Positions 38,730-49,831 of a DNA stretch of 64,000 nucleotides are shown here, in pieces. The notes beneath the pieces are model-generated. The model saw only the letters and a program-made list of their open reading frames with translations. It did not search any database and was not told where the DNA came from. The DNA comes from Asterella californica. Its lineage: Eukaryota > Streptophyta > Marchantiopsida > Marchantiales > Aytoniaceae. Position numbers and translations under genes: made by a program. Each line of letters begins with the position of its first letter. Position 1 is the first letter of the stretch. The DNA is taken from positions 23,354,001-23,418,000 of the forward strand of contig JAYKYS010000009.1 of assembly GCA_036924285.1 (NCBI GenBank), given 5' to 3'.

Positions 38730-40360
38730 TTAACTTGCTGCATACTCTAATTCGATGGGTGTGATCCACTCCTGATCTACTCTTACCTGAACTCCTAATT
38801 CGGCTTCTGATAAAGTGGGAAGCCCTGCGAGTACCTCGAGTGTGACTGAGGTGGCTTCCTCCTCTCTGTTCGTGGTTTGCTCTTCTGAGACGGCTTTGAA
38901 AGACGAAAGCGTCTTCTGAGAAGCTGAGTCCACATGTGCTTCCTCGCTCTTCTATGACACTGGTTCGACACTGGGAGCTAGGGTGACTTCAAAATGGTCA
39001 GAGGAAGTCACCTCCTCCACTCGAAACACCTAGGAAGACAACTCTACTTCCTATCTTCCAGAAGATACCTTGTCTTTCGAGGCGTCTTTCACGGTATTCT
39101 CGGCTTCCAACGCCGTCACTACCAAGTGGACAGCGAGGTCGAACTCCTCCTTCTCCAAATCTGTCTCAATCGTTGGTCCTAGAGCATGGGAAGATGTAGC
39201 TGCTGGTCGTGAGATCGAGGAAAGACCGTAAAGTGTCTTTAGGCTCTCAATCTGCCGATCCAGGTAGCGGAACATGATGTTCTTGCACTCCACTAACATT
39301 GCTCTGGAATCGTCATCCCACTTCCTAGCTAGGGTGAGAAGCTTCCTACCCGCGATGAAGTTCAACTTCTTGCGAAGTGCTTTCATCGACTGCACCATGA
39401 GTCCATTCGCTCGGGCTTCTGCTTCTTCTCGCAGCGTCTTCTCTGCTGCAGCCTATGCTTCTGCGGCTTCCCGCAGTGCTCTCCATGTCATCTTTTCTTC
39501 TACGAGAGAGGTGATCTTATCTCTGACCCGCAAAACCTCCTAGTCACGTTGCTGTAGACGTACTTGCAACTCTTGGTTGCTCTTCCTCAACTGTGCTGAC
39601 TCCTTGACAGAAGCGGCTGCTTCCGTCTTGTACCTCGCTGTAAGCTTCTCCATGGTGCAGAGGTTGTCTTCCAGCGCGTCCACCTTCTTCTGGACATCTT
39701 CCTGCTGCATCAAGGTGCGCAGACCGAATCCAGGTCGCAGTGACTTCTCCTGAGCCATCGCGCGCTTCTCCACCAACTCCATGGCTGGCTAGATCTCTGA
39801 GTGGAAGAAGGCGCTGAATTCCTCTTACCTTCTTCTCGTGGAAGACAGGTTCATCTCCACAATCCGATCGGAGATGTCTTCCTTGTGTTCCAGAGGCAAA
39901 GATGTCTCTTCCATCATTGTGATCTTCTGCTTCTACGCACGGAAAGACGCTACTCTTTTCATCTTCCGGGGTGGAAGATCTCTTCCAACTGCAGGAGCGG
40001 TTCTCTTCGCTACGCTTCCTCGAGTTGCAGTTGGAATGTCAACTCATACTTCGGGGTCTAGAGTCTTCGGAAGACTCTCTGTAGTTGCAGAAGCTGTCTT
40101 TTGCGCAGTTCTGGTGCTCAGCGTCTCCTCTTGTAAATCCGACTCCGATCCAGAATGAATGATCGAAAAGATGTGCTCTTCTTAGGCACACTCCTAGGCC
40201 CCATCTTCCTCGGCGGTGACGCGTCTTTCGTATCGCTGGAGTCGTCTTCTCGTATCAGAAGCGTCTTCTGGTGAGTACATGGTCTCGTCTGAGGCACTAA
40301 AGTGGGAGGAGGAGTTGCAGCTGCTGCTCGGTCGTCTGCTCCCGAGATCGCTTCCTTCAC
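38730..40360 (-). pseudogene. Coiled-coil protein remnant of the GAAGAC-rich element
   Basis: Consecutive minus-strand frames (40360-40118, 39782-39540, 39398-39051, 38933-38730) share a charged, heptad-like composition: an Ala/Pro-rich head, then a coiled coil (LVEKRAMAQEKSLRPGFGL, then QQEDVQKKVDALEDNL) and RKKLNFIAGRKLLTLARKW. Single stops interrupt an otherwise continuous reading (for example between LQQRD and EVLRVRDKI). It could be a gag-like or plant-mobile-type transposon protein, but no defining motif was found. Its N-terminal part probably lies beyond the inserted LTR at 41841-42420. Confidence 0.4.
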
Positions 40361-40444
40361 CTCGCACTGTCCTATTGACCCATACCTCGCCTATTGATCT
40401 TCTGTCTAGTCTCCCTTGGACACGTACAAATAACAGAAGAACGA

Positions 40445-41764
40445 TGTCGAGTTGAGAGTTTTCCTGGGAAGCGCGGAACCTTCTGGCTGTGATATGATCT
40501 TGAAGGCCGTGTTTGGTCTACTCAGGGAAGCGTTAGGCTTCAGGCTGTGGTTGCTTACTATACAGAGGTAGGCTTCAGATCATAAGGGGACACTATAAAC
40601 ACTCACTCAGATCGAATGGACCCTCCAGTATGTTCAAGAAGCAGGTCAGACTAGCAGTAATAAGATCAAACAGCGAACTTTAACAGTCCAGAATCAGAAA
40701 CATACGATGGTTTAAGCTTCAGCACTTCTCCCACATGTAAATGAGGTCCTACCGGATACACATACGAAATTTCAGCTTGAGATCAAATCAGAGCATCGAG
40801 ATATGGGCAGAAACATTTTGAGCAGAGAAATTACGACAATTTCTGGTACCCAGACAGCTATTTCGACCTAGAACAGAGAATTGGCTCGATCGCTTTCGAA
40901 GATTCTTACAGGATTTTCAGTTCACAGCTTGCTGAACACTCCTGTGAAGTTGGACCTCCTGATTGTACACAGAACTCCAGATCTCGCTTTTTGAAGTTGC
41001 TGTTCTAGATTGAGAGTTTTTCGGACCCCCTCTGCTTCAGCGGTCGCTCCGAATTACTCATTCATTCAATCGACATGAAAATTTGTGACGGTCGTAGCCC
41101 TGCTGACAGTGAACGTGACCACGAAGGTTTGAAGTGATTTTCTCACATCTGCTGCGATTGACATCGAAAACCCCAAAATCAACAAAAGTGATGCAATTCT
41201 GACGCAATTCGAACTTCAATCAGCCATAACTCCTTCTTTATTGCTCCAAATCGATCAAAAAGTTCACTGACAGCGACTTGCACGACGAGCCCTATCCTCC
41301 TATCTTCTCAGATTTCGCAGTGTTCTCACCAAATGCTCGAACTCCTCTTAAGACCCCTACTACTAAGTTTAGCGATACACAAAGACAAAATTGGACCAAT
41401 GGGAGTTCATAGCTTCACTCCCCTGTCCTTTTGTGTCCCAAACCACGCGGTGACTTAATTTTGCACATAGGCTACCACGTCAAGCGCCTAAAGTGCCAGT
41501 GTAAACCTTAAACTACATGCGAAGACATGTAAAACGACACGTAATCTCGAAAAATAACCTAACCTCACTAGGAAACATGCATGGGCGACATGTAAGTACA
41601 ACCCATGAGCTTACCTCTATCAACATGGTAATCAATCTACTAAGACTTAAAACATATAACATTCCCCATTGTCGACTTCTCTGAGGTCCTAACTTCACTC
41701 AGAGAGACTAACGCTTGACAGAGAGGTGAATTATTTACAATGTAAAATGATTCACATCACCACA
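40445..41764 (-). mobile_element. Solo LTR related to the 47-54 kb retrotransposon
   Basis: The start (TGTCGAGTTGAGAG...TTTCCTGGGAAG, then GAACCTTCT.GCTGTGAT) and end (CGACTTCTCTGAGGTC... to CACATCACCACA) match the two ends of the 1,619-bp LTRs at 47181 and 52447. The middle is diverged and the length is 1,320 bp. No internal region adjoins either side. Flanks ACGA (40441-40444) and ACGG (41765-41768) fit a decayed 4-bp target duplication. It sits inside the GAAGAC-rich element. Confidence 0.75.
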
Positions 41765-41840
41765 ACGGAGTGAGATGTTCTCCTGCTGGGGTGTCCAAGT
41801 ACACCAACTCTACCTGAACGTAAGCATGGAAGAAGACGCC

Positions 41841-42420
41841 TCAATTGATAAGCAGCCCCTCCCAGATGGCTTCCAGGAACTCCACGTCATGATCTCCAAG
41901 GTATCTCGTCTTCTGTGCTTTCTCCTTGGGAAAGAGGTGAAGAAATAGCTTCACCAAAAGATGCTTCTGCAGCTCCCGGTACGCTTCTACCTTCCATGCA
42001 TTCCTTCCTTTTCTATCTTCCAAGAAGAGGTAAGTCGTGCTTCCAGGCACATGCCACTTCCTCGAGATCATGGATAAGATCTTCTTCTCGAGCTCATACC
42101 CTCGGTTCTTTGATTCTGACATGTGAAAGGCCTTGCGTCATCACTCCGTCGTCCAAGAAGATGGTCTTCCACAAGCTACTCATGCCTTCGTAGGTACAAG
42201 GTTGCGAGGAGGTAGTGCTGTCCAAACTTCCTCCAGAAGACCCTGGTCCGTGAGGTTCCAGTCCTACAAGAAGAAGTCGAGACCCAACTCCTTGATGAAG
42301 GGTTTGGTCTCTGTCAACTCTGTTGCCGGCAACACCAACCCTCGAGGATGCATCGACATGCTTCGAGCCTTTGTTACACTAAGCCACACGTACTTGCTGT
42401 GAGCCGAAGGCTCAGTCCTT
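41841..42420 (-). pseudogene. Protein remnant upstream of the solo LTR
   Basis: The minus-strand reading includes YVWLSVTKARSMSMHPRGL, ELTETKPFIKELGLDFF, then a stop, DWNLTDQGLLEEVW and, after two more stops, MSESKNRGYELEKKIL with FLEDRKGRNAWKVEAYRELQ. Amino-acid composition and length suggest genuine coding sequence, now broken. The family was not recognised. The orientation matches the coiled-coil remnant at 38730-40360, so both may belong to one gene split by the LTR. Confidence 0.4.
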
Positions 42421-44110
42421 CTCAAGTCCTCACAGTCTAGCTTCCACTCTCAGAAGACGAATATAATCTTCCAGAAGACAGTTGTTCCGTCTTCCGGGAT
42501 TCTAACAATGCTTCCTAAGTACCTATCATCTTCCGAGCTATATCTAAACAATCTTAACTAAGCAAGGCATTGCATGGATTACCAAGAAGACAACCCACCT
42601 TGCATTTCATCCTACTTCATAACAGAAGATACAAGATATGTGAGAAGAAGAATATACGAGAAGTTCAGAAGATGGTAGAGGACTCCTGTGGTGACAGTGA
42701 CCTCCAGGAAGACTCCCTATCTCTCATACACGCTCAGAAGAAACTTGCTGCACGACGAGAAGACATGACCCTCGACCATTCTCTCCAGATTCTGCCAGCA
42801 AGACTTCTCACAACTCTCTTCTAAGTTCGGGAAGAAGAAGGAATAGGCTGCTATGGTTCGGACAGAAGAGACTCGTAAAGGACCCTCACGTCTTCTCGCG
42901 CATTCTGCCAGCCTTTCCAACCTTCTAGTCTCTCTAGGAAGATGTGGATTTGAGAAGCTCGGAAGATCGAGAGACACAGGCCTGATTCCCAACTTCCAAC
43001 TTCTCGAAACAACAATCAACTCACCAAGTCACTCTGGATTCGTACCAGCCTCTCTCAACACAAAATGAATCCAATCCAGTCTCGATACGAATTGAACACA
43101 GTCGTCTTCCGAAGACGTTCAGACATTCAGAAGCGTCTTCCGAAGATGTTCAGATCTTCAGAAGCGTCTTCTATCCATGGGTTCAGGAACAAAGTGGTAG
43201 GATAGAAAAATTGCTAATCATGTGATCAGATTTAAGAATGAGAGATGGGGAAGCTCGATTCTTACTTAGGAAGAAGTGGGAAGATGGCTGTCGAAAATTG
43301 GACAGCGCTTCCGTGCCCAATTCTCACAAAGGAAATTTTAGTGTAAGGGAATCGATCGATGGACTTCCTGCGAAAGAGCGAAGACATCAAATTAGAGACG
43401 GGAAGCGGAAGAGAAGAGAAAGAACACGAGAAGAACCTCAATACAGCTTCTGGCTGCTTCTGATGCACCTTCAGTCTTCTACGCGCTTCCGGTCTCAATC
43501 TCAGCTCCAATGCGATCTCCAAGAACCTGCTCATGTCGTCAATCTTGAGCTGCACCCTTCTGCTGTTGCAATCGATCTTTCTCTTCCTTGGAAACTTCTC
43601 TAATCGACCCTCAATGCCTGCTTCTTGGAATCCGAAGAGATTTCTTTAGCTCGACTGTGCTTCCAGCTCTCACAAAATCGTCCTCTCTCTCCCTCTAGCC
43701 TCAATTCGGTTCTCTGAGTTCTCTTGCACTCTCCTTGCTTCCAGATCCAATTTGACACCTCGATGACAACCGGCTTCTCAAAACGCAAACGTCCTTCACT
43801 GTGGGAAGCATGCGATCGATCTTACGCTAATGCGCCTCGTCCGTTTCTTCTCCGTGTTTTAGGATAATGTCTTGGTAACCCCGATTCACCCACTACTAGA
43901 TAGTACCTACTCTCTTTTGATGATGTGACACGTCGTTGGTATCCCGAAGGTCCAGTCACCGTCTTCCAGAAGGTGTCTGTCTTCCGTCTTCCGTCTTCTG
44001 AAGACCTGATCGGAAAGACGTCTTCTCGAAAGATGCTCTTCTTCCGTCTTCGGAAGAAGTCGACTTCTCTTCAAAAAGTTCTTAAGACCATCTTTCTTCT
44101 AAGCAAGATG

Positions 44111-44727
44111 TAATCTTAAGCAACAGGGTTATTTCAATTACACAAACATATTATTATCTTCAAAAATTTCAAAAATTCGTACATCCTGTAAACTGTGGGC
44201 ACCACACCTGCCAGAGGATTCATGTTGTGCAAGGACACCAGCAAACGGCTGTCGAAAGTCCACCACCAAAAGAGATCTAAAAACTAATCAAACAAAAAAA
44301 TTGGTTTTTTTCTTCTAACAAGAACTCCAAGTTACATGTATATTGAGCATGCTTATTCACCATAGTTCTGACCCTTCTATTTGTAATGTAAAATGTACAG
44401 CCAAAGCCATATGCTCGGCAGGATTTTTACACGTTTGGAAGGATTTGGCATTAGTTTGAAGAAAAGGACGTAAAATACTTTGCTCCGGACTTATCTTCTG
44501 CACCTAGCACTAAATAAATATATGTATTTTGGATTTCATTGTATGGGTTATCACTGACGTGATACGTTCAATTCTTTGAGCTCTTTTTTATGTCTCCTTC
44601 TACCTACTTGGTGATCAACTACTAGCTTATTTGGACGTCTAGACGAATCTGCATCTTATACATGGACGGCATGTACTATGCTCATCATGTACAAGTAAAT
44701 CGTTCTCCATACATCATTTACATAATA
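44111..44727. other. Intergenic, no gene recognised
   Basis: AT-rich, with GCTTATTCACC at 44351-44361. TCCATACATCATT occurs at about 44706 and again at about 44743, at the left edge of the second Replitron copy. Confidence 0.3.
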
Positions 44728-46852
44728 CAAAGAATTTGCTATCCATACATCATTCGGATGTCAATTCAGATATTATGTTCTTTGTAGAGACAAGGTTGAG
44801 AAGAAGAAGAAATGGTCTATATTGACGTGAATGAACAGATATGTAGGAAATATTCTACTTGCAGTGCATTACACTACAGTGAAGTAGTCGTTTAAAAAAC
44901 TAAGCATAAACAAAAACTGTGGAAAAGTCTCTCGTTAAATTGTAACATATGTAGCATCTGTACATTACATATAGCGCATTGCAGTACGGTCGAGAGCATG
45001 CAGAAAAAAATGTCTTCTAACTGCAATGCTTTACACTGCACTGCATTAGTCGTTTGAAAAACTACGTAGAAACAAAAACTGTGGAAATTGTAAACTCTGT
45101 ACAGTACAGTAGCCACAATATATACTGTGGATATTGTTTGAAAAGGTTGGAAAGACTGCAGAGTTGACGATGATTTCATTCTCCATATCCTTCTCCTGCG
45201 TACACAACGGTACAGTTATAATTTTAAAAACTATAAATGTTGTAAGTAAAATGTTGAAAGCAGAGGTTCATAGTAAGGATGCTTATCTTCTCTAGCTCTG
45301 TCCGCTCCAACACTCCGACCGAAGACACTGCACAACGGTAGATAAGAAGATTGTGTGTTTAAATTGTGATCGATGGTGGTCAGTCAAAGAGCGGAGTGTC
45401 TATTGATCTTCATCGTTCTCCTCCATTGCATCCACTGTGAAGTACCTACCACGGTGTTGTTGTTGGGAAAAAAATATTTCATCAATATCTTTCATGACAA
45501 CAGTTTCAAGATGCACAATGGCTTTCAAGAGAGCATCGCTACGCACTCGTTGGATTCCTGAGTCCATCAGCCACTTGCATGATGATGCGTACTTGTCTGA
45601 TTTTTCATCATTCTTAAGCATGTTCTCAGCGTTGTTCACAGAGGATGTCTGATACGATATTTGTTATACTGCAACGCTCTCTGCAAAATGTTATTGAAGT
45701 TTAATTCGACCTCGAATTTTTGTATGCGCTGCACCTAGCAGTGTGAAAAGCTCATCGTCGTCTGTCAACATGGATTCAGAAATGTTTTTCATACAGCAAA
45801 TATGATGCGCCTTAGACTTATCTTTCATACAATATCCTACCATCTCGACAAACAAGTGAAGTCTTTTGTTATTCAATCTATTGACACAAAAGTCGACTCC
45901 CAAGGGTCTATCAGGACCGTTCCAACCCAAAACATAAACGATGCGCTTTTTTATTTCTATTGGACTAGTAGCTTGCAAAGACAACACTCCCTGTACATGT
46001 AGTGTAATAATGTCCCTCCCTTCTCGACTGAAAGAAGAACACTTTCAACCTCTCTATGAAGAAAACTGGAAAGAATGGGCCAGCAAGCCATATCTAAGTC
46101 ACCACTTGTCTGGTCGACAGTTAACGATACTTCATGTGCTTTTCTCAAAGCTTTGCAAGGGTTGTTGGCTGCTGGAGGATTTGCGCGATAAGTCGTCTCA
46201 TGAACAATGGACTGGGAAGTTTTACAATCTAGGACATCAGATGGAAAAGATATATGCGTACAACCGAGTCGAAATAAGGCAGGATTTAGATCATCACATA
46301 CGTAGTGAACACAACAAAGACGATAAACAGTGTGAACAACAAGTTTAAGCAGTTGAGGATCTCGCGTACACTCTCAATTTAAGATAACAAAATAGCACGA
46401 AATGACGATCACGGAAGATCAACCATTGATCTTGTGATTCGATGTAATGAAAAGGCCTGATCAAGGCCTAGCAGTAGGAGTGTCTAGTAGTAAAAGTGCG
46501 GGAGATAAGTACGTAATCTAATGCTGGGAGTAGGAATTCGGGAGGTTCCACACAAAACTGCAAATCTATGAAATGTAATCTTTTCTCAGTACAGTTGTAT
46601 CTCATCAAAAGAGAGACAACGCAAAGTGATAAGAGTATACGGCGGCAAGATAAGTGGGAGATGCAATTTGTCTAAGAGACAAGAATGCGCTTCAACATGA
46701 AAGTATTGTGCATGGATATCATGTAAGTTGAGAGTGGAGTGTACGTCGAGTTTGGGAGGAGTGGCATGAATTGTAACCAAGAGATTCTCATCATCCGCAC
46801 ACTCAGACTGCAACATGAAAGCAGACAATCGCACCCCTCGGGATACATACAT
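44728..46852 (-). mobile_element. Second Replitron-like element, decayed
   Basis: Minus-strand segments align in order with the Rep protein at 33026-34532. N-terminus 46852-46586 (ADDENLLV, PPYTLITL). A CDDLNPALFRLGCTH segment near 46280 matches CSELDPSRYRFICTH. The nuclease N-part (46148-45957) reads EKGGTLLHYMYREC where the intact copy has LLHLHFQG, so the second His of HUH is lost. The nuclease C-part (45987-45691) keeps VGYCMKD with Tyr and Lys. The C-terminus is 45639-45400 (DSGIQRVRSDALL, KDIDEIFF). Several frame breaks make it non-functional. The 3' flank holds two copies of a unit with TTACACT.CA...GTCGTTT.AAAAAC (about 44868 and 45027, roughly 160 bp apart). Confidence 0.8.
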
Positions 46853-47180
46853 GAAAAATTTAATTCAAAATACTTTTCTAACAGATTATCAGCCTAGATT
46901 ATCTCTTACTTATCTTAGTACATTGCATTCACATAGCGATAAACCTGCTGAATCTGATATTGCCAACAAGAAATACAATGAAGTAACATAAAGTTAAGAA
47001 ACATGAAATTAAATACAAAAAACGTATTAGAGGTGAGGTAAAATAAATCTCTGCATTCATCTTTATAGTCTTAATGGAACTATAGTTACTATACTATAAG
47101 AGCTTAACGCAACTCCCGTAACAAATTTACAGGATCCGATCTGATACTGTAAATCATTGACAAAACATGACGTACCCCGT
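46853..47180. other. AT-rich DNA left of the LTR retrotransposon
   Basis: No gene was recognised. The final CCGT (47177-47180) is the left copy of the target duplication of the element that follows. Confidence 0.4.
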
Positions 47181-48799
47181 TGTCGAGGCGAGAGTTTCCT
47201 GGGAAGGGCGAACCTTCTAGCTGTGATACGATCGTGAAGAGGAGGGCGAAAACAATACACGAAATACGGATCGCAAGAAATCACACCACCACGTTCTCGA
47301 TCTGGCCAAGATAAAACACACGGCGTGCAAGTAGATCTTCAACTCCAGATCATGCAGATTGAAAAGCTCACGCTCAATAACTCAGAATATCAGAAAACTG
47401 CTCCTGTGAAGCACCAGCGCGTTCACCTAGAAGCTTCCCGTTTTCTTTTCAGAAAGACGTGCGTACAAGTTGTAGGTCTCCTATCTACTCGATTCTGTTC
47501 TCTACTCTCAGTCCCTCGATATCAAAACTATGATCAGACAGAAAAATATCTTCAGATGTGACCTCTGTAAAATCTTCTCCTCAGCTCTACTGTTTCTCTC
47601 TACTCGATAGCTCCCGCACGGTAAACTCTACACTGCTCGATGATCCACAAACTCCGATAATGCGATAATCCTCGACAATGGACTGAGAATTCCCTCACTC
47701 CGGAGTACACCCCTCTGGGTTTTCCTCCATCCTACGCAACCTTCAGTGTCACCTGGCAGGGGTAAAAGACGCCCTAAACAGATGGCAGCAGAAAAATAAA
47801 TCACTGATAATATATCTACACGTAAGAAGACTATTTCACTAAGCTTCGCAGATTCATCTGTACGGACGGTCGCCGACTTGGCTATACAGTCAGCATCTGA
47901 CACCTCCACTCGAAGTAACTCCGCCACGGCTACCTCTGGCCACCGGAATCACCTCGTTCTGACACGTGGAGCCCGAGTTATCACCATTGTCGTCTTCCGG
48001 CCCCCTTAAACTTTGAAGTACCGTAAGTATTGCCTCAAGTATCAGTTTCATTTGATTTTTCGACCCAAGTGAATAATATTTCGAACTCTACATTTTTCTA
48101 CAAAAGAATTGGTACCGACTTGGAGTATCTTTGATGCCATCTCGCTACCCCAGGACTTAGAGGGTAGACGGAGGCGTCCCGCATTCACGGTACGTTTAAG
48201 GGACATCTAGTGTCCCGCCCCTAGGCAACTTGGTGCCCCTCATATTCTCCCGAAGGGGCCAGCCTACTCCAAGCCGGTTGTGAGTCTGAAGGGATTTGAT
48301 CCGGAGACCTCCTCCCTACAAGTTTCTCAGCTACACCACGGAAGCTGATCTCACAACTGGTTTTGAAGACCAGTTTCTAAGCTAATATGCTAGAAAGCTG
48401 TGGTACTTCGTCTTTCCTTTGCTAACACGAAGTGCCATAACTTTCTCTAGACATGCTCTTTTTGTACATTTCGAATTTTAAACAAATACTACATACCATA
48501 ATCTACATGAGAAAAATCTAAAAAGTATTTTTCGAACTCACTTTGATTTATGGTAAATTTCCCGATATCAGAAATCTTGTAGAAGAACTCCAAGTAACTT
48601 TTCGCCTGCAACTCCGTTTGCAACTTTTGAACATACCACGGTGATCAGCGCGACGAGACCTACGCCGTGGTGTTTTCAGATTTTCGAATGGACACTTCCT
48701 CCAGAATCGACTTCTCTGAGGTCTTAGCTTCACTCAGAGAGACTAACTTCTAACTCAGAGGTGAATTATTCACTATGTGGAATAATTCACATCACGACA
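47181..48799 (-). mobile_element. 3' LTR of the non-autonomous LTR retrotransposon
   Basis: 1,619 bp, TG...CA ends (TGTCGAGG to TCACGACA in plus orientation), with the short inverted tips TGTCG/CGACA. It is the same length as the LTR at 52447-54065; the only difference noticed is G at 48511 against A at 53777. The coding strand is minus, so this is the 3' LTR. A tRNA-like segment lies at 48283-48352. Confidence 0.95.
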
Positions 48800-48816
48800 T
48801 CCACCCCCTCCAAACC
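48800..48816 (-). other. Polypurine tract
   Basis: On the minus strand, GGTTTGGAGGGGGTGGA lies directly against the 3' LTR (TGTCGTGATG). This is the expected position of the plus-strand primer of reverse transcription. Confidence 0.85.
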
Positions 48817-48845
48817 TGCACATCCTCTGGCATGTGCCAACCTTT

Positions 48846-49831
48846 TCATCCTTCTGTCGTTTCATCATCAGCATCGTTCTCCTCCGCCTCAGCCTCTTCA
48901 GTAGCCGGGGCGTCTTCATCTCTTGTCATCCTCTCCTTCAATAATTCAATAACCTTCGGTAGCAAGGCACGAGGGACTGGAATCGGCTTCAAGTCCCAAG
49001 GTACGTGAGGAACAGTGAAGATAACCATCGGAGCTATCACACTAGGATCCACACAACCAATCTCTCCAGCTGAGAAAGAAAATGCCTTACCATGACTGAC
49101 TATCATCTGCTCAAAAGCTCGTTTCTCCACTTCAGTCAAGAAGCCACCCCCTCCTATCTGGAGCTGCTCGAGTGTCTCTTGAGTAAACTCGTGTCCTATC
49201 TGTCTAGGATCTCTCAGTACAGGCTCAGTGGCCGCTAACTCCATCTGCTGTCGTGAATCAACAGGTAACTGGGTGGCCACTGGTTTCACCTTCTTCGCTA
49301 CAGTTTTGTATTTGGTGTGAACCTCTGCTTCTTCACGAGAGCCACACCAGCAGATTGCATCCTTCCATCCACTCTCCAGTCTCGGATGAGGACGAGATTG
49401 TAAGCACGAGACAACCTCCTCATAGACTTTACGAGAGTGGATGGGGATCACCACCCTTCCTCCCATCTGCTCCATCAACCTATCTACATCATCCAGCCAA
49501 CGAAAAAAAGACTGTACACCTACAAACTCCTCGTAAACACCAGAAATCATCTCATCTTCCTTCAGAACTCCTGTACAGCGCAGATTTTCTGCATGCTTCT
49601 CCATCTGCCTTCTACTCTTCTCAGTCAAATCCTCTACACGCGTGAACTCACTCCAATCATCAGAACTGAAAGTCATCAAACCAGATTTCCAACTATGTAC
49701 AGTGTAGTCGTTCTCAGAATCTTGAGCAACCTCTTCGTCAGCCTGCTGTGATCCCATAGGCTGCTCAAGCGGGATCATAGTGGTAGCAGATCCATCACTC
49801 TTGGTATCCCGACCTACAAGAGTGGTTTCAG
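48846..49831 (-). CDS. Truncated pol ORF (pre-RT region only)
   Basis: The frame opens just past a TAA near 49841 and has its first ATG at 49778 (310 aa from there). The C-terminal third contains GFLTEVEKRAFEQMI, HGKAFSF, EIGCVDPSVIAPMVIF and VPHVPWDLKPIPVPRALLPK, a block that in related Ty3/gypsy polyproteins stands immediately before the RT domain. Here RT, RNase H and integrase are absent; the protein ends in an acidic tail (DEDAPATEEAEAEE) about 30 bp before the polypurine tract. It is in the -1 frame relative to the protease ORF, which fits entry by ribosomal frameshift at 49832-49838. Confidence 0.75.

Larger units (their letters stand above)
37441..44110 (-). mobile_element. Decayed element rich in GAAGAC/GTCTTC, split by a solo LTR
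   Basis: Outside the inserted LTR (40445-41764), the hexamer GAAGAC or its complement occurs about 40 times in roughly 5.3 kb; about three would be expected by chance. Many lie in near-palindromes such as GTCTTCCGAAGAC (about 43108) and GTCTTCGGAAGAC (about 40061). Protein-like minus-strand frames lie within it (separate entries). No LTRs, inverted ends or RT motif were found, so the class is unknown. Confidence 0.45.

Noticed and set aside
48283..48352. Functional tRNA gene
   Set aside because: The A- and B-box-like text does not give a full cloverleaf with a proper T stem. Treated as a tRNA-like relic within the LTR.
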